Source of the DNA: Bacillota bacterium | Lineage (GTDB): Bacteria > Bacillota > Clostridia > Lachnospirales > Lachnospiraceae | Assembly: GCA_023395555.1 (NCBI GenBank) | Contig: JAEWYQ010000041.1 | Coordinates: 8,827-72,826, forward strand | Reading direction: 5' to 3' | DNA: 64,000 nucleotides | Part shown: positions 35,881 to 45,640 of the stretch, in pieces | Layout of the letters: the number at the start of each line of letters is the position of its first letter | How positions within the stretch are numbered: position 1 is the first letter of the stretch | Notes under the pieces: generated by a model | What the model saw: the letters and a program-made list of their open reading frames with translations, nothing else | Databases searched by the model: none | Told to the model about the DNA's origin: nothing | Program-made: the position numbers and the translations under genes

Positions 35881-35933
35881 ATTATGGATATCTACTATTT
35901 CTTGTTTAACGGTCAAATAACTCCTTTAACGGT
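35881..35933 (-). promoter_or_regulatory. Island 1 target promoter with two LytTR-type direct repeats
   Basis: Minus strand: ACCGTTAAA at 35925-35933 and again at 35905-35913 (period 20 bp), the second overlapping the -35 position of a -10 box CATAAT (35881-35886). The same arrangement and the block GATATCCATAATATTCA recur at 59.4 kb. AgrA/LytTR regulators bind such 9-bp direct repeats near two helical turns apart. The response regulator encoded upstream is the likely activator. Confidence 0.7.
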
Positions 35934-35943
35934 AATATTCAAC

Positions 35944-36434
35944 CAAAATCAATCGATTTCGTTACGGGTAACATAAGCGTGACTATAAATTCTACAGGCT
36001 GAATATCAACCTTGAATGCACCATGATTTTTTCTACTGATTTTTAAACATTCCTCAATCCGATGCCATGATTTTCCTTATCCTGTTTTTGTCCCTGGCAA
36101 TCCATGAATCAGGGTTATATCTTCCGTATCAAAGCTGTTGCGGATCTCTATTTGAAAGTTATTTCGTGTGGAATTCATTTAAATGTACAGAAACTTTTTC
36201 TCCTGCTTTTGGTGAAGCATTGCTTCGACGGCATTTTACAATGAATTGGGATAGGATGGAGCATAATTCTATATTGTTTACGGCTAACTCACCATTACAT
36301 AATTCGGCTATATGAATCTGAACATCATATTTCAGCATTTGAACATAATAGTTAAGAATTGCATCGATAATTTCATTACCTACAGTATAACTTTTCTTTT
36401 GAATTTTAAGTAATGCGTCTGCATCTGGCCGTAT
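35944..36434 (-). pseudogene. AgrC-type kinase remnant (C-terminal ATPase part, frameshifted)
   Basis: The minus strand reads KIQKKSYTVGNEIIDAILNYYVQML, CNGELAVNNIELCSILS, then shifts frame; GIGLRNV and FKVDIQPVEF follow in other frames. It corresponds to about the last 140 residues of the kinase at 59.4 kb. The whole sensor domain and H-box are deleted right after the response-regulator stop, so this locus has no working kinase of its own. Confidence 0.8.
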
Positions 36435-37132
36435 CACCCCCTATAATTGATATCAAAGCAGATATATTTTTGTTCAAACTCCTTTTGTTTTCGGCGGGAG
36501 ATGGGAAGGAGTTCACCGTCAATCTCCAGTGTGGTATTTGTGTGACTGCCGGTATATTGGATTTTCACGATATATTGTTTATGAATACGGATGAATAACC
36601 GGGGGTCTAGTAATGCCTCTACCTCATTCAGTGACAAATCTCTGCGGAAATAAACGTTATGAACTTTCGCTTCGCAATATCCGTTAAATGCCTTAAAATA
36701 TTTAATGTTTTTTTGTGGTATGTTGTGGGGGAAGTAATCTAAGTATAGCAAGACGGTTTCCTCGCCTATTTTCGTTTTTAATAATGCACCAATCGCCTCT
36801 TCAATCTCAGCAAAATCAAAAGGCTTTGTAATGAAGCGGAATGCATTAATCTTGAAGGCATCCTTATACCATTCCGGATTACCGGAAGTCATAATGATTT
36901 TACAAGAGGGATTCTCCTTATTGATTGCTCTGCCTGTTTCAAAGCCATCCATCCTTGGCATAGCGGCGTCCAGAAAAACCGCATCAAGCTCTTTTATTCT
37001 TTCAAGCAGGCTGGGGCCGGATAGAAAGGGTAATATTTCTGCATTTACCTCTTTCTGCTCTAAGCTTTGATTTACTAATTGAGTAAGTATCTTTACGACC
37101 AAAGGTTCGTCATCACATATTCCTATTAACAT
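36434..37132 (-). CDS. LytTR-family response regulator (AgrA-like), island 1
   Basis: 232 residues. Receiver domain with acidic pocket CDDEP and phospho-acceptor in AVFLDAAMPRMDGFETG, conserved Lys in FITKPFDF; C-terminal LytTR DNA-binding domain (FKAFNGYCEAKVH, FRRDLSLNEVEALLDPRLFIRIHKQYIV, SRRKQKEFEQKY). About three quarters of residues equal the paralogue at 60.7 kb over the same length. Probably activates the promoter at 35.9 kb. With its own kinase broken, it may depend on the paralogous kinase (inference). Confidence 0.92.
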   Translation of the reverse strand: MLIGICDDEPLVVKILTQLVNQSLEQKEVNAEILPFLSGPSLLERIKELDAVFLDAAMPRMDGFETGRAINKENPSCKIIMTSGNPEWYKDAFKINAFRFITKPFDFAEIEEAIGALLKTKIGEETVLLYLDYFPHNIPQKNIKYFKAFNGYCEAKVHNVYFRRDLSLNEVEALLDPRLFIRIHKQYIVKIQYTGSHTNTTLEIDGELLPISRRKQKEFEQKYICFDINYRG

Positions 37133-37308
37133 TCTTTATCTCCTTCTGTGCACTTTTTTACGCATCTCAATGTGTACGGAGGATGATGCAAGTATAAATT
37201 TGTGAGGTTGAAAGTGAAATTTTCTCAGCCTGTACTTCTAAGCACTCAATTCTGTGGAAAAATAACAGAATGGGATCAGCTTATTCCCAGGGAATTTGTT
37301 ACATGGAT

Positions 37309-37337
37309 ATTTTAACCTAAATATGTTTCAAAATCAA
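37309..37337 (-). promoter_or_regulatory. Promoter of the island 1 response regulator
   Basis: Minus strand TTGATT, 17 bp, TAAAAT. The same boxes, spacing and much of the spacer (ending TTTAGGT) recur before the paralogous regulator at 61.5 kb. Confidence 0.7.
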
Positions 37338-37497
37338 CATTAATTGACATAGAAAGAAGTCTCTTTCTATCTTTCGTAAAAAGGAATAGAATAAAAAACT
37401 GGACAGTCAACAGTTTTTTTACTTTAACAAGCCTGACAGTCCTCTGTAATATTCTGAATAAATCTTGTTATGTTTAAAGCCGGTTTTTTATCCATAA

Positions 37498-37907
37498 TGC
37501 GATGTCGGCCAGGGTAAAATCCCGGAGATCGCCAGACGTTTTTAGCCCGGCACAGAGCCTATGTACTTGGTGTGGTGGTAAACGGAAGTAAAAGATTCGG
37601 CCCCTTTTATTGCAAAGCGGCAGACAAGATCAACAATCTTTATAAGATGCCTACGATAAGAAAGATCCGTGGATCAGGAAGCCAGGAGGGCATAGCAGAA
37701 TGAAATATGCAGCTTCAGGAGAAGGGTCTGGAGCCGACTGTATTGCGCAGACGCAACAATAAGGCGCTTATTTATGTATGCTGGAAGGTATACTGCAATG
37801 AATGCGAAGCGGTACGCATGTTTGCAAAATTCAATAAATGCAGGGATGGGTATCTGCGCCTTTGGAAACAGGGAAGATCCGTTCTGCCGCTTACTGTGGC
37901 GGCCTGA
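37498..37907 (+). pseudogene. Decayed nrdI-like/DUF3793 copy with two internal deletions
   Basis: Nearly the same DNA as 25383-26192: nrdI part from GATGTCGG to GGAAGCCAGGAGG, then directly into the middle of the DUF3793 gene (AGCAGAATG), then a second jump at ATGC to the Cys-rich end (CWKVYCNECEAVRMF) and the same stop. The 5' part and promoter are missing. It ends two bases before the chemoreceptor stop. The DNA from 37338 to 37497 shows no other gene. Confidence 0.88.
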
Positions 37908-37909
37908 TA

Positions 37910-39874
37910 TTAGACACAGAACCGGTTTACCATGGCTTTCAATCCTTCCGAAAGTTCTTTCAGCTGATGGCATATTTCTGCAATATCCTGAACGGCTGCC
38001 GATTGTTCTTCCACGGCAGCTGCGGCCTGTTCTGTTCCGGCTGCGTTCTGCATGGCTATGGCTGACATGGAGTGCAGCATCTGACGTATCTCACCGTTGG
38101 CGCTTTCCATATCCTGCTCCGAGCGGTTTAATTTCTGCACCGCTGTTTCCGATGCCTTCATTGCTTCCGAGATGCTCCGGTACCTTTCTACGGTATCGGA
38201 TACGTCTCTTTGCTGATCCTGGGAGGCGGCCAGAACCTGGTTCATATTTTCTACCACCAGTTCGACGTTCTTAATCAGGCCGTTCAGTATTTTATCTATG
38301 CTTTTTGCTGACGCCGCCGATTTTTCTGCCATGATCTGAATTTCTCTTGCCACCACGGCAAAGCCGAGACCGGCTTCCCCAGCCCTTGCCGCCTCTATAG
38401 TGGCATTCAGGGCAATGAGATTTATCTGACTTGCCATTTCTGTAATAATACTGCTTGCCTTGCTGATCTGGGCGGAGCTTTGCTTCATGGACTGCATTCT
38501 GTCACAGGCATTTCTTGTTGCTGCATCACTTTCTTCTGTGAGTAAGGAGAGCCTTTCCACATCCTCCAATCCTGCATTGACCAGACACAGCACCTGATCG
38601 GTTGAGGCGTTGAGTTCTTGCATACATTGATGATTTACTGTTATTCTCGCTTCCAGCACCTTTGCCTGCGCCATGCCTTCCTCTGTGTGCTTGGCCTGAT
38701 TCTGGGCACCCATGGCGATGTCGTCAACGGTCCTTGATATTTCCTCGGAGGCCAGGGAGGATTGCCGCGAAGTAGAGGCCAAATTCATGGCGGTGTCTGA
38801 TACCTGATGGGAGGATCGGGTAATCTCCGTGATAATATCCCGGAGATTTGCGGTTAAGGACTGGAAGGCTCCGGATAAGGTTCCTATTTCATCCTTCTGG
38901 TTAAGATATCCCGCCGCAATATTTTCCCGGATATCCAGTTTCCCGATTTTTTCGGAATGCTTTGTCAGAGCGGCCAAAGGCCCCGTAAGCCGGACGGCCA
39001 TTAGAAATACAAGACCCAGGCTGACGATGGATACTGCGATCATGGCCGCTATAATTCTGGCCAGCATAGAAGGAATGGCAGACATAATCTCCTCTTCCTT
39101 TGCAGTGACAATAAAGCGCCAGTCTGTGCCGCTTACCGGTGCAAAACCGGCATATACAATACCATTGCTCATATGGAGGGTGGCGGCTCCGGCCGTTTCC
39201 TCCAGGATCTTTTCATAGGCCTTATCCTCGCCCTCCTTCACCGGATTGTACCGTTGGGTGACCTTTTGGATATCAGGATGGGCAATTACTGTTCCGGAAC
39301 GGTTCATGATAAAGGCGTACCCGCTTTCCCCGTATCCGATGTCTTCGGTTATTCCGCACAGATAATCCGCCCCCATACGGGCAATCAATGCGGCAACTAC
39401 CTCCCCGTCCTTCCATACAGGCACGGTGGCTTCTATCTCGGGCTTTATGGTAACTCTGCTGATCACCACATCCGAGATTGCCGATCTGCCGTCCAGAGCA
39501 TCTTTTACATAGGTTTTGTCACTCATCAGGCGCACGGTTCCATCAGTAAAATGGGTGTAACCGTTTGGGAGAATATAGCCGATATCTAAGAACTCTGTTT
39601 TCTTCAATTCCTCCAGAAGAATTTCAGTATCTGCCTCCCATCCCATATCCATTATCTTCGCGTTTTTAGAAATCATGGTGAGGGCAGAAATCATAGAACT
39701 GATCCGGCTCTGGGTAAGCTTTGCACTTTCGGAAGCCAGCAGCTGTAAGGAGTACTCCGCTTCCTCCTTCAGGGCCTTTTTTCCTGCCGAAATAGCGATT
39801 ACCCCGATCAATGCCGCAATGGAAACTGCCAGTAACGCGGAGAAGAAAATCAGCTTTGTCTTAATACTGTTCAT
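37910..39874 (-). CDS. Methyl-accepting chemotaxis protein with Cache sensor
   Basis: 654 residues. Membrane helix at ~8-28, extracellular double-Cache sensor (~35-275: [59 protein letters not shown]), second helix ~280-300, HAMP, and a C-terminal signalling domain ([58 protein letters not shown]). It senses a small extracellular ligand, amino acid-like by sensor type, and drives CheA. The start overlaps the EAL gene stop (ATGA). Confidence 0.93.
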   Translation of the reverse strand: MNSIKTKLIFFSALLAVSIAALIGVIAISAGKKALKEEAEYSLQLLASESAKLTQSRISSMISALTMISKNAKIMDMGWEADTEILLEELKKTEFLDIGYILPNGYTHFTDGTVRLMSDKTYVKDALDGRSAISDVVISRVTIKPEIEATVPVWKDGEVVAALIARMGADYLCGITEDIGYGESGYAFIMNRSGTVIAHPDIQKVTQRYNPVKEGEDKAYEKILEETAGAATLHMSNGIVYAGFAPVSGTDWRFIVTAKEEEIMSAIPSMLARIIAAMIAVSIVSLGLVFLMAVRLTGPLAALTKHSEKIGKLDIRENIAAGYLNQKDEIGTLSGAFQSLTANLRDIITEITRSSHQVSDTAMNLASTSRQSSLASEEISRTVDDIAMGAQNQAKHTEEGMAQAKVLEARITVNHQCMQELNASTDQVLCLVNAGLEDVERLSLLTEESDAATRNACDRMQSMKQSSAQISKASSIITEMASQINLIALNATIEAARAGEAGLGFAVVAREIQIMAEKSAASAKSIDKILNGLIKNVELVVENMNQVLAASQDQQRDVSDTVERYRSISEAMKASETAVQKLNRSEQDMESANGEIRQMLHSMSAIAMQNAAGTEQAAAAVEEQSAAVQDIAEICHQLKELSEGLKAMVNRFCV

Positions 39875-40734
39875 CTATCCGTCCCTCCCATAAGAACTCC
39901 TTTTATATAATCCATTGGAGAGGAGCATCGCCCCCCGGGACGGTGCCTTTTTTCCCTCAGCCTTCGAATGGCGGAGATTAATCCATCCGGTATATCCATG
40001 ATACTTTCCGACGGCCTCTGGATATAAAAACCCTGTCCGTACTGTACGCCAAGTCCAATGAGGGTTTTCAGCTCTTCATAGGATTCGATGCCTTCTGCAA
40101 TTAAATTAATCCGTGATATTTTCGACAGCTCTGCCATACCCTTGACCAGCGCGTATTTGAGCCCATCCTGATGGATTCCCCGGATAAGCTTCATATCAAG
40201 CTTAATGTAGTTGGGATTGATATCGCTGATGAGATTTAAACCGGAATAACCGGCGCCGGCATCATCGATGGCGACGGTATAGCCCTGCCCCCGGTAGTGG
40301 CTGATGGCGGACAGGAAGCCCTGCATGTCGAGAATCACATTCCGTTCTGTGATCTCGAAGACGATGTGCTGCGGTTTTATATTGAATTGTAATAGGAAAT
40401 CCCTGGTGAAGCCTTTTTTAAAGTTCTCATCATGCATGACATTAGGATTAACATTTAAGAATAGCATTTTATCATAAGGCGGCACCATTGATTTGTATGC
40501 GGCCTTTAGTGCAGTTGTCCTGCACAGCAGTTCCAGCTCCCAGAGCCTTCCGTGCTCACTGGCAACGGAAAACAGCATCTCGGGGCTTTTAATGGAACTG
40601 TCATATGTGATCCGGCTCAAGGCTTCGTGTCCTAATATGCTGCCGTCCTTTAAGGATATAATGGGCTGGAATACGCTTTTAATGGCTTTGGTTTTAATAA
40701 TATAGTCCAGTGTATCTGATAGTTCGGTCTTCAT
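39871..40734 (-). CDS. EAL-domain cyclic di-GMP phosphodiesterase
   Basis: 287 residues, single EAL domain. [21 protein letters not shown] (EAL-type metal site), [25 protein letters not shown] (DDxGxG) and [15 protein letters not shown] and QGFYIQRP are all present, so it is probably active in hydrolysing c-di-GMP. Coupled to the chemoreceptor, suggesting motility control by both ligand sensing and c-di-GMP. Divergent 260-base region upstream holds a TCACATT/AATGTGA inverted repeat but no gene. Confidence 0.92.
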   Translation of the reverse strand: MKTELSDTLDYIIKTKAIKSVFQPIISLKDGSILGHEALSRITYDSSIKSPEMLFSVASEHGRLWELELLCRTTALKAAYKSMVPPYDKMLFLNVNPNVMHDENFKKGFTRDFLLQFNIKPQHIVFEITERNVILDMQGFLSAISHYRGQGYTVAIDDAGAGYSGLNLISDINPNYIKLDMKLIRGIHQDGLKYALVKGMAELSKISRINLIAEGIESYEELKTLIGLGVQYGQGFYIQRPSESIMDIPDGLISAIRRLREKRHRPGGRCSSPMDYIKGVLMGGTDR

Positions 40735-40995
40735 CCGTATCCTCTCGTATTGATTTTTTTATTTAATAGTATCAATTACGGGAGGATGTATCCTGCATGA
40801 AACAGTAAAGAATATGTTAAATTTGTGTAAGTGTATTTTGCCTTATTCTGCTGTTTTACATAGGTTTCACATTGTTTTAACCTTAATGTGATAGTTGGCG
40901 GATCACAGGTGCTTTATAATTAGGTCATAGATAGGATGGGATTAGATCCTGGATAAAACAGGATGGATAAAGCATGAATTTAGGAGGTTGATCTT

Positions 40996-41136
40996 ATGGT
41001 GATAAATTTAATAATACTTACTCTGTTGTTGGGAGGTTTTCTGATTTTTGCATTTGCCATGCACCGCAGACGATACGGTAAGAACTATATTGCTTCTTAT
41101 CATTGGTATACAACCTGGATTCCCGGCAACACGTAA
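40996..41136 (+). CDS. Small membrane peptide, 46 residues
   Basis: ATG 40996 has AGGAGG seven bases upstream. Starts MVINLIILTLLLGGFLIFAF: one membrane helix, then HRRRYGKNYIASYHWYTTW, a basic and aromatic cytoplasmic or interfacial tail. TATAAT at ~40914 may be the promoter box. I do not recognise it. It ends about 85 bases before the IS element hairpin. Confidence 0.6.
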   Translation: MVINLIILTLLLGGFLIFAFAMHRRRYGKNYIASYHWYTTWIPGNT

Positions 41137-41219
41137 CGATTTATCTGTATCAGAAATCGCTGAAACCATTGAAAATAATGCATTTACTGCATTTTCCGCA
41201 AAATAATGATTGCTTTTTG

Positions 41220-42892
41220 CCTCGTCATGTGATATAATAAATTATACACATGACGAGGAGGCGGTCAAAATGGCTATTATATACCAGACAGATAAAAGAT
41301 CCGGAATCACTTATGCATATGAGGCTGAATACTTCTGGGATAAAGAAAAACAGCAATCACGCTCAAAGCGAAGATTAATCGGCCGTGTTGATACCCAGTC
41401 AGGAGAAGTTATTCCTACGGATGGACGTATGAAGAAGTCCAGGGAGTCAGCAAATAAACCCACCAAGAAACGTGGGCCGGTTCCGCCCGAATGCTCTGCG
41501 AGGAATTTCTATGGTGCAACCTATCTGCTGGATGCCATTGGTGATAAGCTTGGGATTACACAGGATCTGAAGACCTGCTTTCCTGACACTTACAAACAGA
41601 TACTATCGATAGCCTATTACCTCATCCTTGAGGATAGCAATCCGCTTTTCCGATTTGAAAAATGGGGGATCCTTCATAAACATCCCTTTGGCAAAGACAT
41701 TCCCTCACAAAGAAGCAGCGAGCTGTTTATGAGCATCTCTGAGGAGGAAAAAAATCGTTTCTTTGCCTGCCAGGGGAAACGGAGAATCGAAAATGAATAC
41801 TGGGCATACGATACTTCGTCTATCTCCAGCTATTCTCAAGCATTGCGCCAGGTTCAGTACGGCAATAATAAAGAGGACGACAGGCTTCCACAGTTGAACC
41901 TTGCACTTGTGTTTGGTGAACAATCCAATCTGCCATTTTACTTCCGTAAACTTGCGGGAAATATACCGGATGTCAAAACAGTGCAGCATCTGATTGCTGA
42001 TCTGGATCAGCTTGGATTCAAAAAGGTCAAGCTGGTCATGGATCGCGGGTTTTACAGCGAAGATAATATCAATGCTTTATACCGGGAACACCTGAAATTC
42101 CTTGTGTCTGCCAAGACATCCCTTTCCTTTATTCGCAAGGAACTGGATACGGTTTATGATGATTTTCGTACCTTTGAATACTATGATGATAATTATGAAC
42201 TGTATTCAACAACCATACAAAGTGAATGGAATTATACACAAAAACGCCCGTACAAAGGGGATACGATTGAAGAAAAACGCCGTATCTACATTCACCTGTA
42301 TTATAACATCGATAAAGCTGCGGAGGATCAGAAGATCTTCGATCGAAAGCTTATGGAACTCAAGAAGGAACTTCTGGACGGCAAACGAAAACCGGAGCAC
42401 GAAAAGCTGTATAAAAAGTATTTCATTGAAAAGTCAACTCCGGTTAAGGGAACCCAGGTCAGTGTAAAAGAAGAGACCGTAAAAGAAGCAAAACGCTACT
42501 ATGGGTTCTTTACCTTAATTACGAATGAAACAATGGATTCCATCACTGCACTGGGGCTCTATCGGAACAAGGATGTAGTGGAAAAAGCGTTTGGCAATTT
42601 AAAAGAACGTTTAAACATGAGGCGTACCCTAGTCTCCTCCGAGAAAAGTCTGGATGGGAAATTATTTGTTGAGTTTGTCGCACTCATTTATTTATCTTAT
42701 ATCAAGAAACAGATGCAGGATGAAAAGCTATTCAAGGACTATACACTGCAGGGAGTGCTTGATAAGCTGGATATCATTGAATGCTTTGAAAATCCTGGTC
42801 AGGACCTTCGTGTCGGGGAAATCCTTGAAAAGCAAAAAGACCTATACCTTAAGCTTGGAGTGGAGCCGCCCGTCTCGTTATGAGACGGCGGG
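41220..42892 (+). mobile_element. IS1634-type insertion sequence (approximate limits)
   Basis: Contains one transposase gene. Upstream, a 12-bp inverted repeat CCTCGTCATGTG / CACATGACGAGG (41220-41231, 41247-41258) encloses TATAAT; downstream a CCGTCTC/GAGACGG hairpin starts at the stop codon. True ends and target duplication could not be set by eye. Confidence 0.7.
41270..42883 (+). CDS. IS1634-family transposase
   Basis: 537 residues, full length. DDE catalytic residues are visible: Asp in YWAYDTSSISSYS, Asp in VKLVMDRGFYSEDN, Glu in YRNKDVVEKAFGNLKERL. The N-terminal AIIYQTDKRSGITYAYEAEYFWDKEKQQSRSKRRLIG is the usual IS1634/IS4-like start. ATG 41270 follows GAGGAGG. No internal stop, so the element may still move. 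It lies at the edge of the decaying 43-46 kb area and may have helped its rearrangement. Confidence 0.93.
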   Translation: MAIIYQTDKRSGITYAYEAEYFWDKEKQQSRSKRRLIGRVDTQSGEVIPTDGRMKKSRESANKPTKKRGPVPPECSARNFYGATYLLDAIGDKLGITQDLKTCFPDTYKQILSIAYYLILEDSNPLFRFEKWGILHKHPFGKDIPSQRSSELFMSISEEEKNRFFACQGKRRIENEYWAYDTSSISSYSQALRQVQYGNNKEDDRLPQLNLALVFGEQSNLPFYFRKLAGNIPDVKTVQHLIADLDQLGFKKVKLVMDRGFYSEDNINALYREHLKFLVSAKTSLSFIRKELDTVYDDFRTFEYYDDNYELYSTTIQSEWNYTQKRPYKGDTIEEKRRIYIHLYYNIDKAAEDQKIFDRKLMELKKELLDGKRKPEHEKLYKKYFIEKSTPVKGTQVSVKEETVKEAKRYYGFFTLITNETMDSITALGLYRNKDVVEKAFGNLKERLNMRRTLVSSEKSLDGKLFVEFVALIYLSYIKKQMQDEKLFKDYTLQGVLDKLDIIECFENPGQDLRVGEILEKQKDLYLKLGVEPPVSL

Positions 42893-43128
42893 AATCCAGG
42901 ATACAAGAATTTTAAAGTAAAATAAAAGCTGCAGTAAAGGATGTCGCCCTTGGCTGCAGCGTGTTTTGCGTGTTTTATAGCTTTCCAAATCTGTATTATG
43001 GTATAAATCAAATAATTGATTACTTTTGCTTAGACAAACCTGGCATATGTAATAGGAATAATCAAGGTCTATAAACATAGTACCCTCATCTTTCTCAGGA
43101 AAATTAACAATAGTAATCAACCAGTACT

Positions 43129-43266
43129 TTAATTCTTATTTTTTCTTTTTTTGCGGATAATCAACAGAACAACAATAACAATCAAAATAATAACAATTAC
43201 AGATAACAAAAGAGGTGCTTTCCATACATTGGTATCAGTAATAATAACTCTCTCTACATATTTCAT
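43129..43266 (-). CDS. 45-residue single-helix membrane peptide, copy 1
   Basis: Starts MKYVERVIITDTNVWKAPLL, followed by a long Val/Ile/Leu helix and a basic tail (RKKRKNKN). A copy at 45737-45874 differs by only two residues (T/V and V/A); other base changes are silent, suggesting the peptide is under selection. The ATG overlaps the stop of the ATPase tail (ATGA), as in a coupled gene. Possibly a small subunit or immunity peptide for an ABC system; function unknown. Confidence 0.65.
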   Translation of the reverse strand: MKYVERVIITDTNVWKAPLLLSVIVIILIVIVVLLIIRKKRKNKN

Positions 43267-43470
43267 ATCACTTCATTCCCGCCCTTTCTTGGTTTAAAAA
43301 GATTACTTTATCAGCAATTTCTGAGTATTCAAGTATGTATTGTTAATATTATGATATGATTTTCCTTTAGAATATTGAAAATATTAAAAATAGTTGAATA
43401 TTTACTTTATTGAAAGAGGCTGTTGGTTCATCAAATAAGATGACATCTAAGCCTTTAATTAATTAAAGAA
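43267..43470 (-). pseudogene. Tail fragment of an ABC ATPase, frameshifted
   Basis: Minus strand reads GLDVILFDEPTAS (Walker B), shifts frame, then SEIADKVIFLN. Counterpart of the C-terminal part of the fusion gene at 45871-46440. Confidence 0.75.
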
Positions 43471-43476
43471 GTTTTT

Positions 43477-43866
43477 TATGCCCGGTCTGCAACGGGGGCT
43501 TAAAGGTTCGGGATAAACCTAATTGCTTTCTCTTTCATTATTATGACCATTCCTTTCCGCTACGCTACAAGGCACAAAAGGGACATGAAAATCGATTGCC
43601 GTAACACAGCATTCAAATGATTGTGCAGAAATTGTACTTGAGGAAACAGGCACACTACAGAGCACGTGGAGGAGAGTGGGCACAGCCCTTACGCTGACCA
43701 GTGCCTTTAACCCTGCAAATTTATCTTTGGAGAGACAAACCACTTCAATCCTACAGTGAGCATCGCTAAGCTACTTATCTCTTAATCTTATGAGATACAA
43801 TAAAAGTATCGTGGAAGCTGAATAAATCAACAAAAAACGGTTAAATGATAAAAAAGCCTTGAACAG
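43477..43866. other. Stretch with probable insertion-sequence debris
   Basis: The plus strand begins CPVCNGGLKVRDKPNC, a zinc-knuckle-like start seen in some transposase N-termini, but no continuous frame follows. I see no intact gene. A short repeat with 45409-45428 begins near 43850. Confidence 0.35.
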
Positions 43867-44376
43867 TCAATCGTCCATGTACATGCTTAGGGAATCTCTG
43901 TTATAATGACGTTCATTGACAAACCTTTCAAGCTTTTCATACTCACGAGCTTCTATAAGTTTATAGACAATTTTAACCCAAAGATCAGTAAGCATATTAT
44001 TATCTGTAACATCGGTGTTCAGCGAGAAATCGCTTACACGTTTTTCAACAACAATAAGCATTGCGAAAACGAACACAAATCCTATTCCGTTACCCACAAA
44101 TACCGCGATATCAGTATTAATGTCGAATATTAATATAAGAATTTCAGCAAATACGGCTAATATTAATGATACAAACCCAAATTTGACAGTTGTGCAGTAA
44201 CCGATAATCTGCGCAAACAACCATTTCTCTAATGATTTTTTCGCAGCGGGAACAGAAATGCCATTAGAGCCTATCTCCATTTTTATATGGCTTTTTAAGT
44301 AGAACCCTGTCGCAAGTAATGTAAAAGGAACCACCAGTGACAACATAACATTTAAGATTACAGTAAGGATATTCAT
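43867..44376 (-). CDS. SdpI-like membrane protein (tentative)
   Basis: 169 residues. Two N-terminal hydrophobic helices separated by GSNGISVPAAKKSLEKWLFAQ, which resembles the GxRTxxSmKNexxWxFA loop of the SdpI/YhfL immunity family, and two further helices (~70-115), then a charged tail (KLIEAREYEKLERFVNERHYNRD). SdpI proteins protect against the SdpC toxin and act as membrane receptors. Sits directly after a truncated ABC ATPase. Its 3' third is duplicated as a broken copy at 45.4 kb. Confidence 0.5.
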   Translation of the reverse strand: MNILTVILNVMLSLVVPFTLLATGFYLKSHIKMEIGSNGISVPAAKKSLEKWLFAQIIGYCTTVKFGFVSLILAVFAEILILIFDINTDIAVFVGNGIGFVFVFAMLIVVEKRVSDFSLNTDVTDNNMLTDLWVKIVYKLIEAREYEKLERFVNERHYNRDSLSMYMDD

Positions 44377-44391
44377 TATTTCCTCCTTTAA

Positions 44392-45045
44392 TCAGACCTT
44401 TCCCATTTTTATTATCACATCCTCATCACCTATCAATGACGGATCATGTGTAACAATTATAATTATTTTATTCGATTTGATTCTTTGCAGAATATCTGCA
44501 AAAATCTTTTTTCCTTCTGATTCAAGATTAGCCGTAGGCTCATCAAAAATCATTACGTGAGGGTCTAAAACAAGCTGTCTGATAATGGAAATTTTCTGTT
44601 TTTCTCCACCGGACAGATTATTTTGCTGAACATTTATCTGACTATCAAGCAACAGTTCTTTGTCTACCTTTCCATTGCAAAACGAAAAGGCATCAAGGTA
44701 TTTTTCGAGGTCATTTCCGCTGTTTCCAAACAAGGTAAGATTTTCATTTATCGTTCCACAAATCAGACATGTATCTTGTTCGGAATATCCCATTACCTTT
44801 CTCTTTAACCATATCATATCTAACTCTCGGATATCAATACCGTCAATAAAAATAGTCCCTCTCATTTCGTCCACGTAACATCCGAGAATAAGGTTTAAAA
44901 GTGTAGATTTTCCAACACCGTTTTTACCCACGATACAGTATATATTCCCCTTCTTAAAAGTGTATGAAAAATTATCCAAAATCGGTTTGTCGTATCCAAA
45001 ACTTACGTAATTGAGGCTAATTGTATCTGGTTTCCATGAAACCGG
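44392..45045 (-). pseudogene. ABC exporter ATPase domain, membrane domain lost
   Basis: The frame starts abruptly within ISLNYVSFGYDKPILDNFSY and has Walker A GKNGVGKST, signature NLSGGEKQK, Walker B VMIFDEPTANLE and switch VTHDPS. This is the ATPase half of a peptide-type exporter; upstream of ~45045 the frame runs into unrelated DNA, so the membrane domain was deleted. From TTG 44979 a 195-residue ATPase could still be made. It precedes the SdpI-like gene by 15 bases. Confidence 0.75.
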
Positions 45046-45428
45046 AAACCAATGCCCTAAAGAGTTCGATCATAAGGGTAGCAGCTCCTGTGAAAGAAAA
45101 AGTCCAGTTCTGCTATTACCGGTTAGTGAAAGGGATCTGTGGCATACTATCGTATGCAAGAGAGGGCGTCAGGCTCTGGTTCAGGACAAAACGTCGTGCA
45201 TACCGCCAACTTTGCCTTAAGCTGATCATTTAAATAGATAAAAAACAATTTTCCCAAGGCCCGGTTTCAGCGGGGCTTATTAAAGTATCACTAATCTAAA
45301 GCTGTTGTTATAATTTCTTTCAAAAAACGCTAGATTGGCACTTTGGTACGATTTATTCATCTTTCAGTTGCAGTTTACGGAAACTCAAGTTATATACTAA
45401 CACCAGGTTAAATGATGAAAAAAAGCCT
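45046..45428. other. Unassigned stretch, probably insertion-sequence debris
   Basis: The plus strand has a 70-codon frame (45021-45233) with a basic, Arg-rich end (TKRRAYRQLCLKL) that could be a transposase piece, but no family motif is clear. 45234-45408 shows nothing. Confidence 0.3.
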
Positions 45429-45640
45429 TGAACAGTCAATCGTCGATGTACATGCTTAGGGAATCTCTGTTATAATGACTTTCATTGACAAACTTTTCAG
45501 GTTTTCCATACTTACGAGCTTCTATAAGTTTATAGACAATTTTAACCAAAGATCAGTAAGCATATTATTATCTGTAACATCGGGTATTCAGCGAAAAATC
45601 GCTTACACGTTTTTCAACAACAATAAGCATTTTTGCTTAG
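45429..45640 (-). pseudogene. 3' fragment of the SdpI-like gene
   Basis: Near-identical to the 3' third of 43867-44376 but with one inserted base (CCCGATG) and one deleted base (GGTTAAAATT), so the frame is broken twice. It abuts repeat R2 copy 2. Confidence 0.8.

Larger units (their letters stand above)
43020..43470. repeat. Direct repeat R2, copy 1
   Basis: About 450 bp very similar to 45629-46083 (same order: downstream piece, 45-residue peptide gene, tail of an ABC ATPase). The two copies lie 2.6 kb apart in the same direction and mark a segmental duplication. The DNA 42893-43019 between the IS and this repeat shows no gene. Confidence 0.85.

Noticed and set aside
40860-40995. Possible c-di-GMP riboswitch before the 46-residue peptide, between EAL gene and IS
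   Set aside because: Small hairpins exist (TCCTG/CAGGA, CACATT/AATGTG) but the conserved GEMM core is not visible.
42878-43120. 80-codon minus-strand frame at the IS border
   Set aside because: It runs from repeat DNA into IS-adjacent DNA, and the matching part in the second repeat copy is frame-broken, so it is not a conserved gene.
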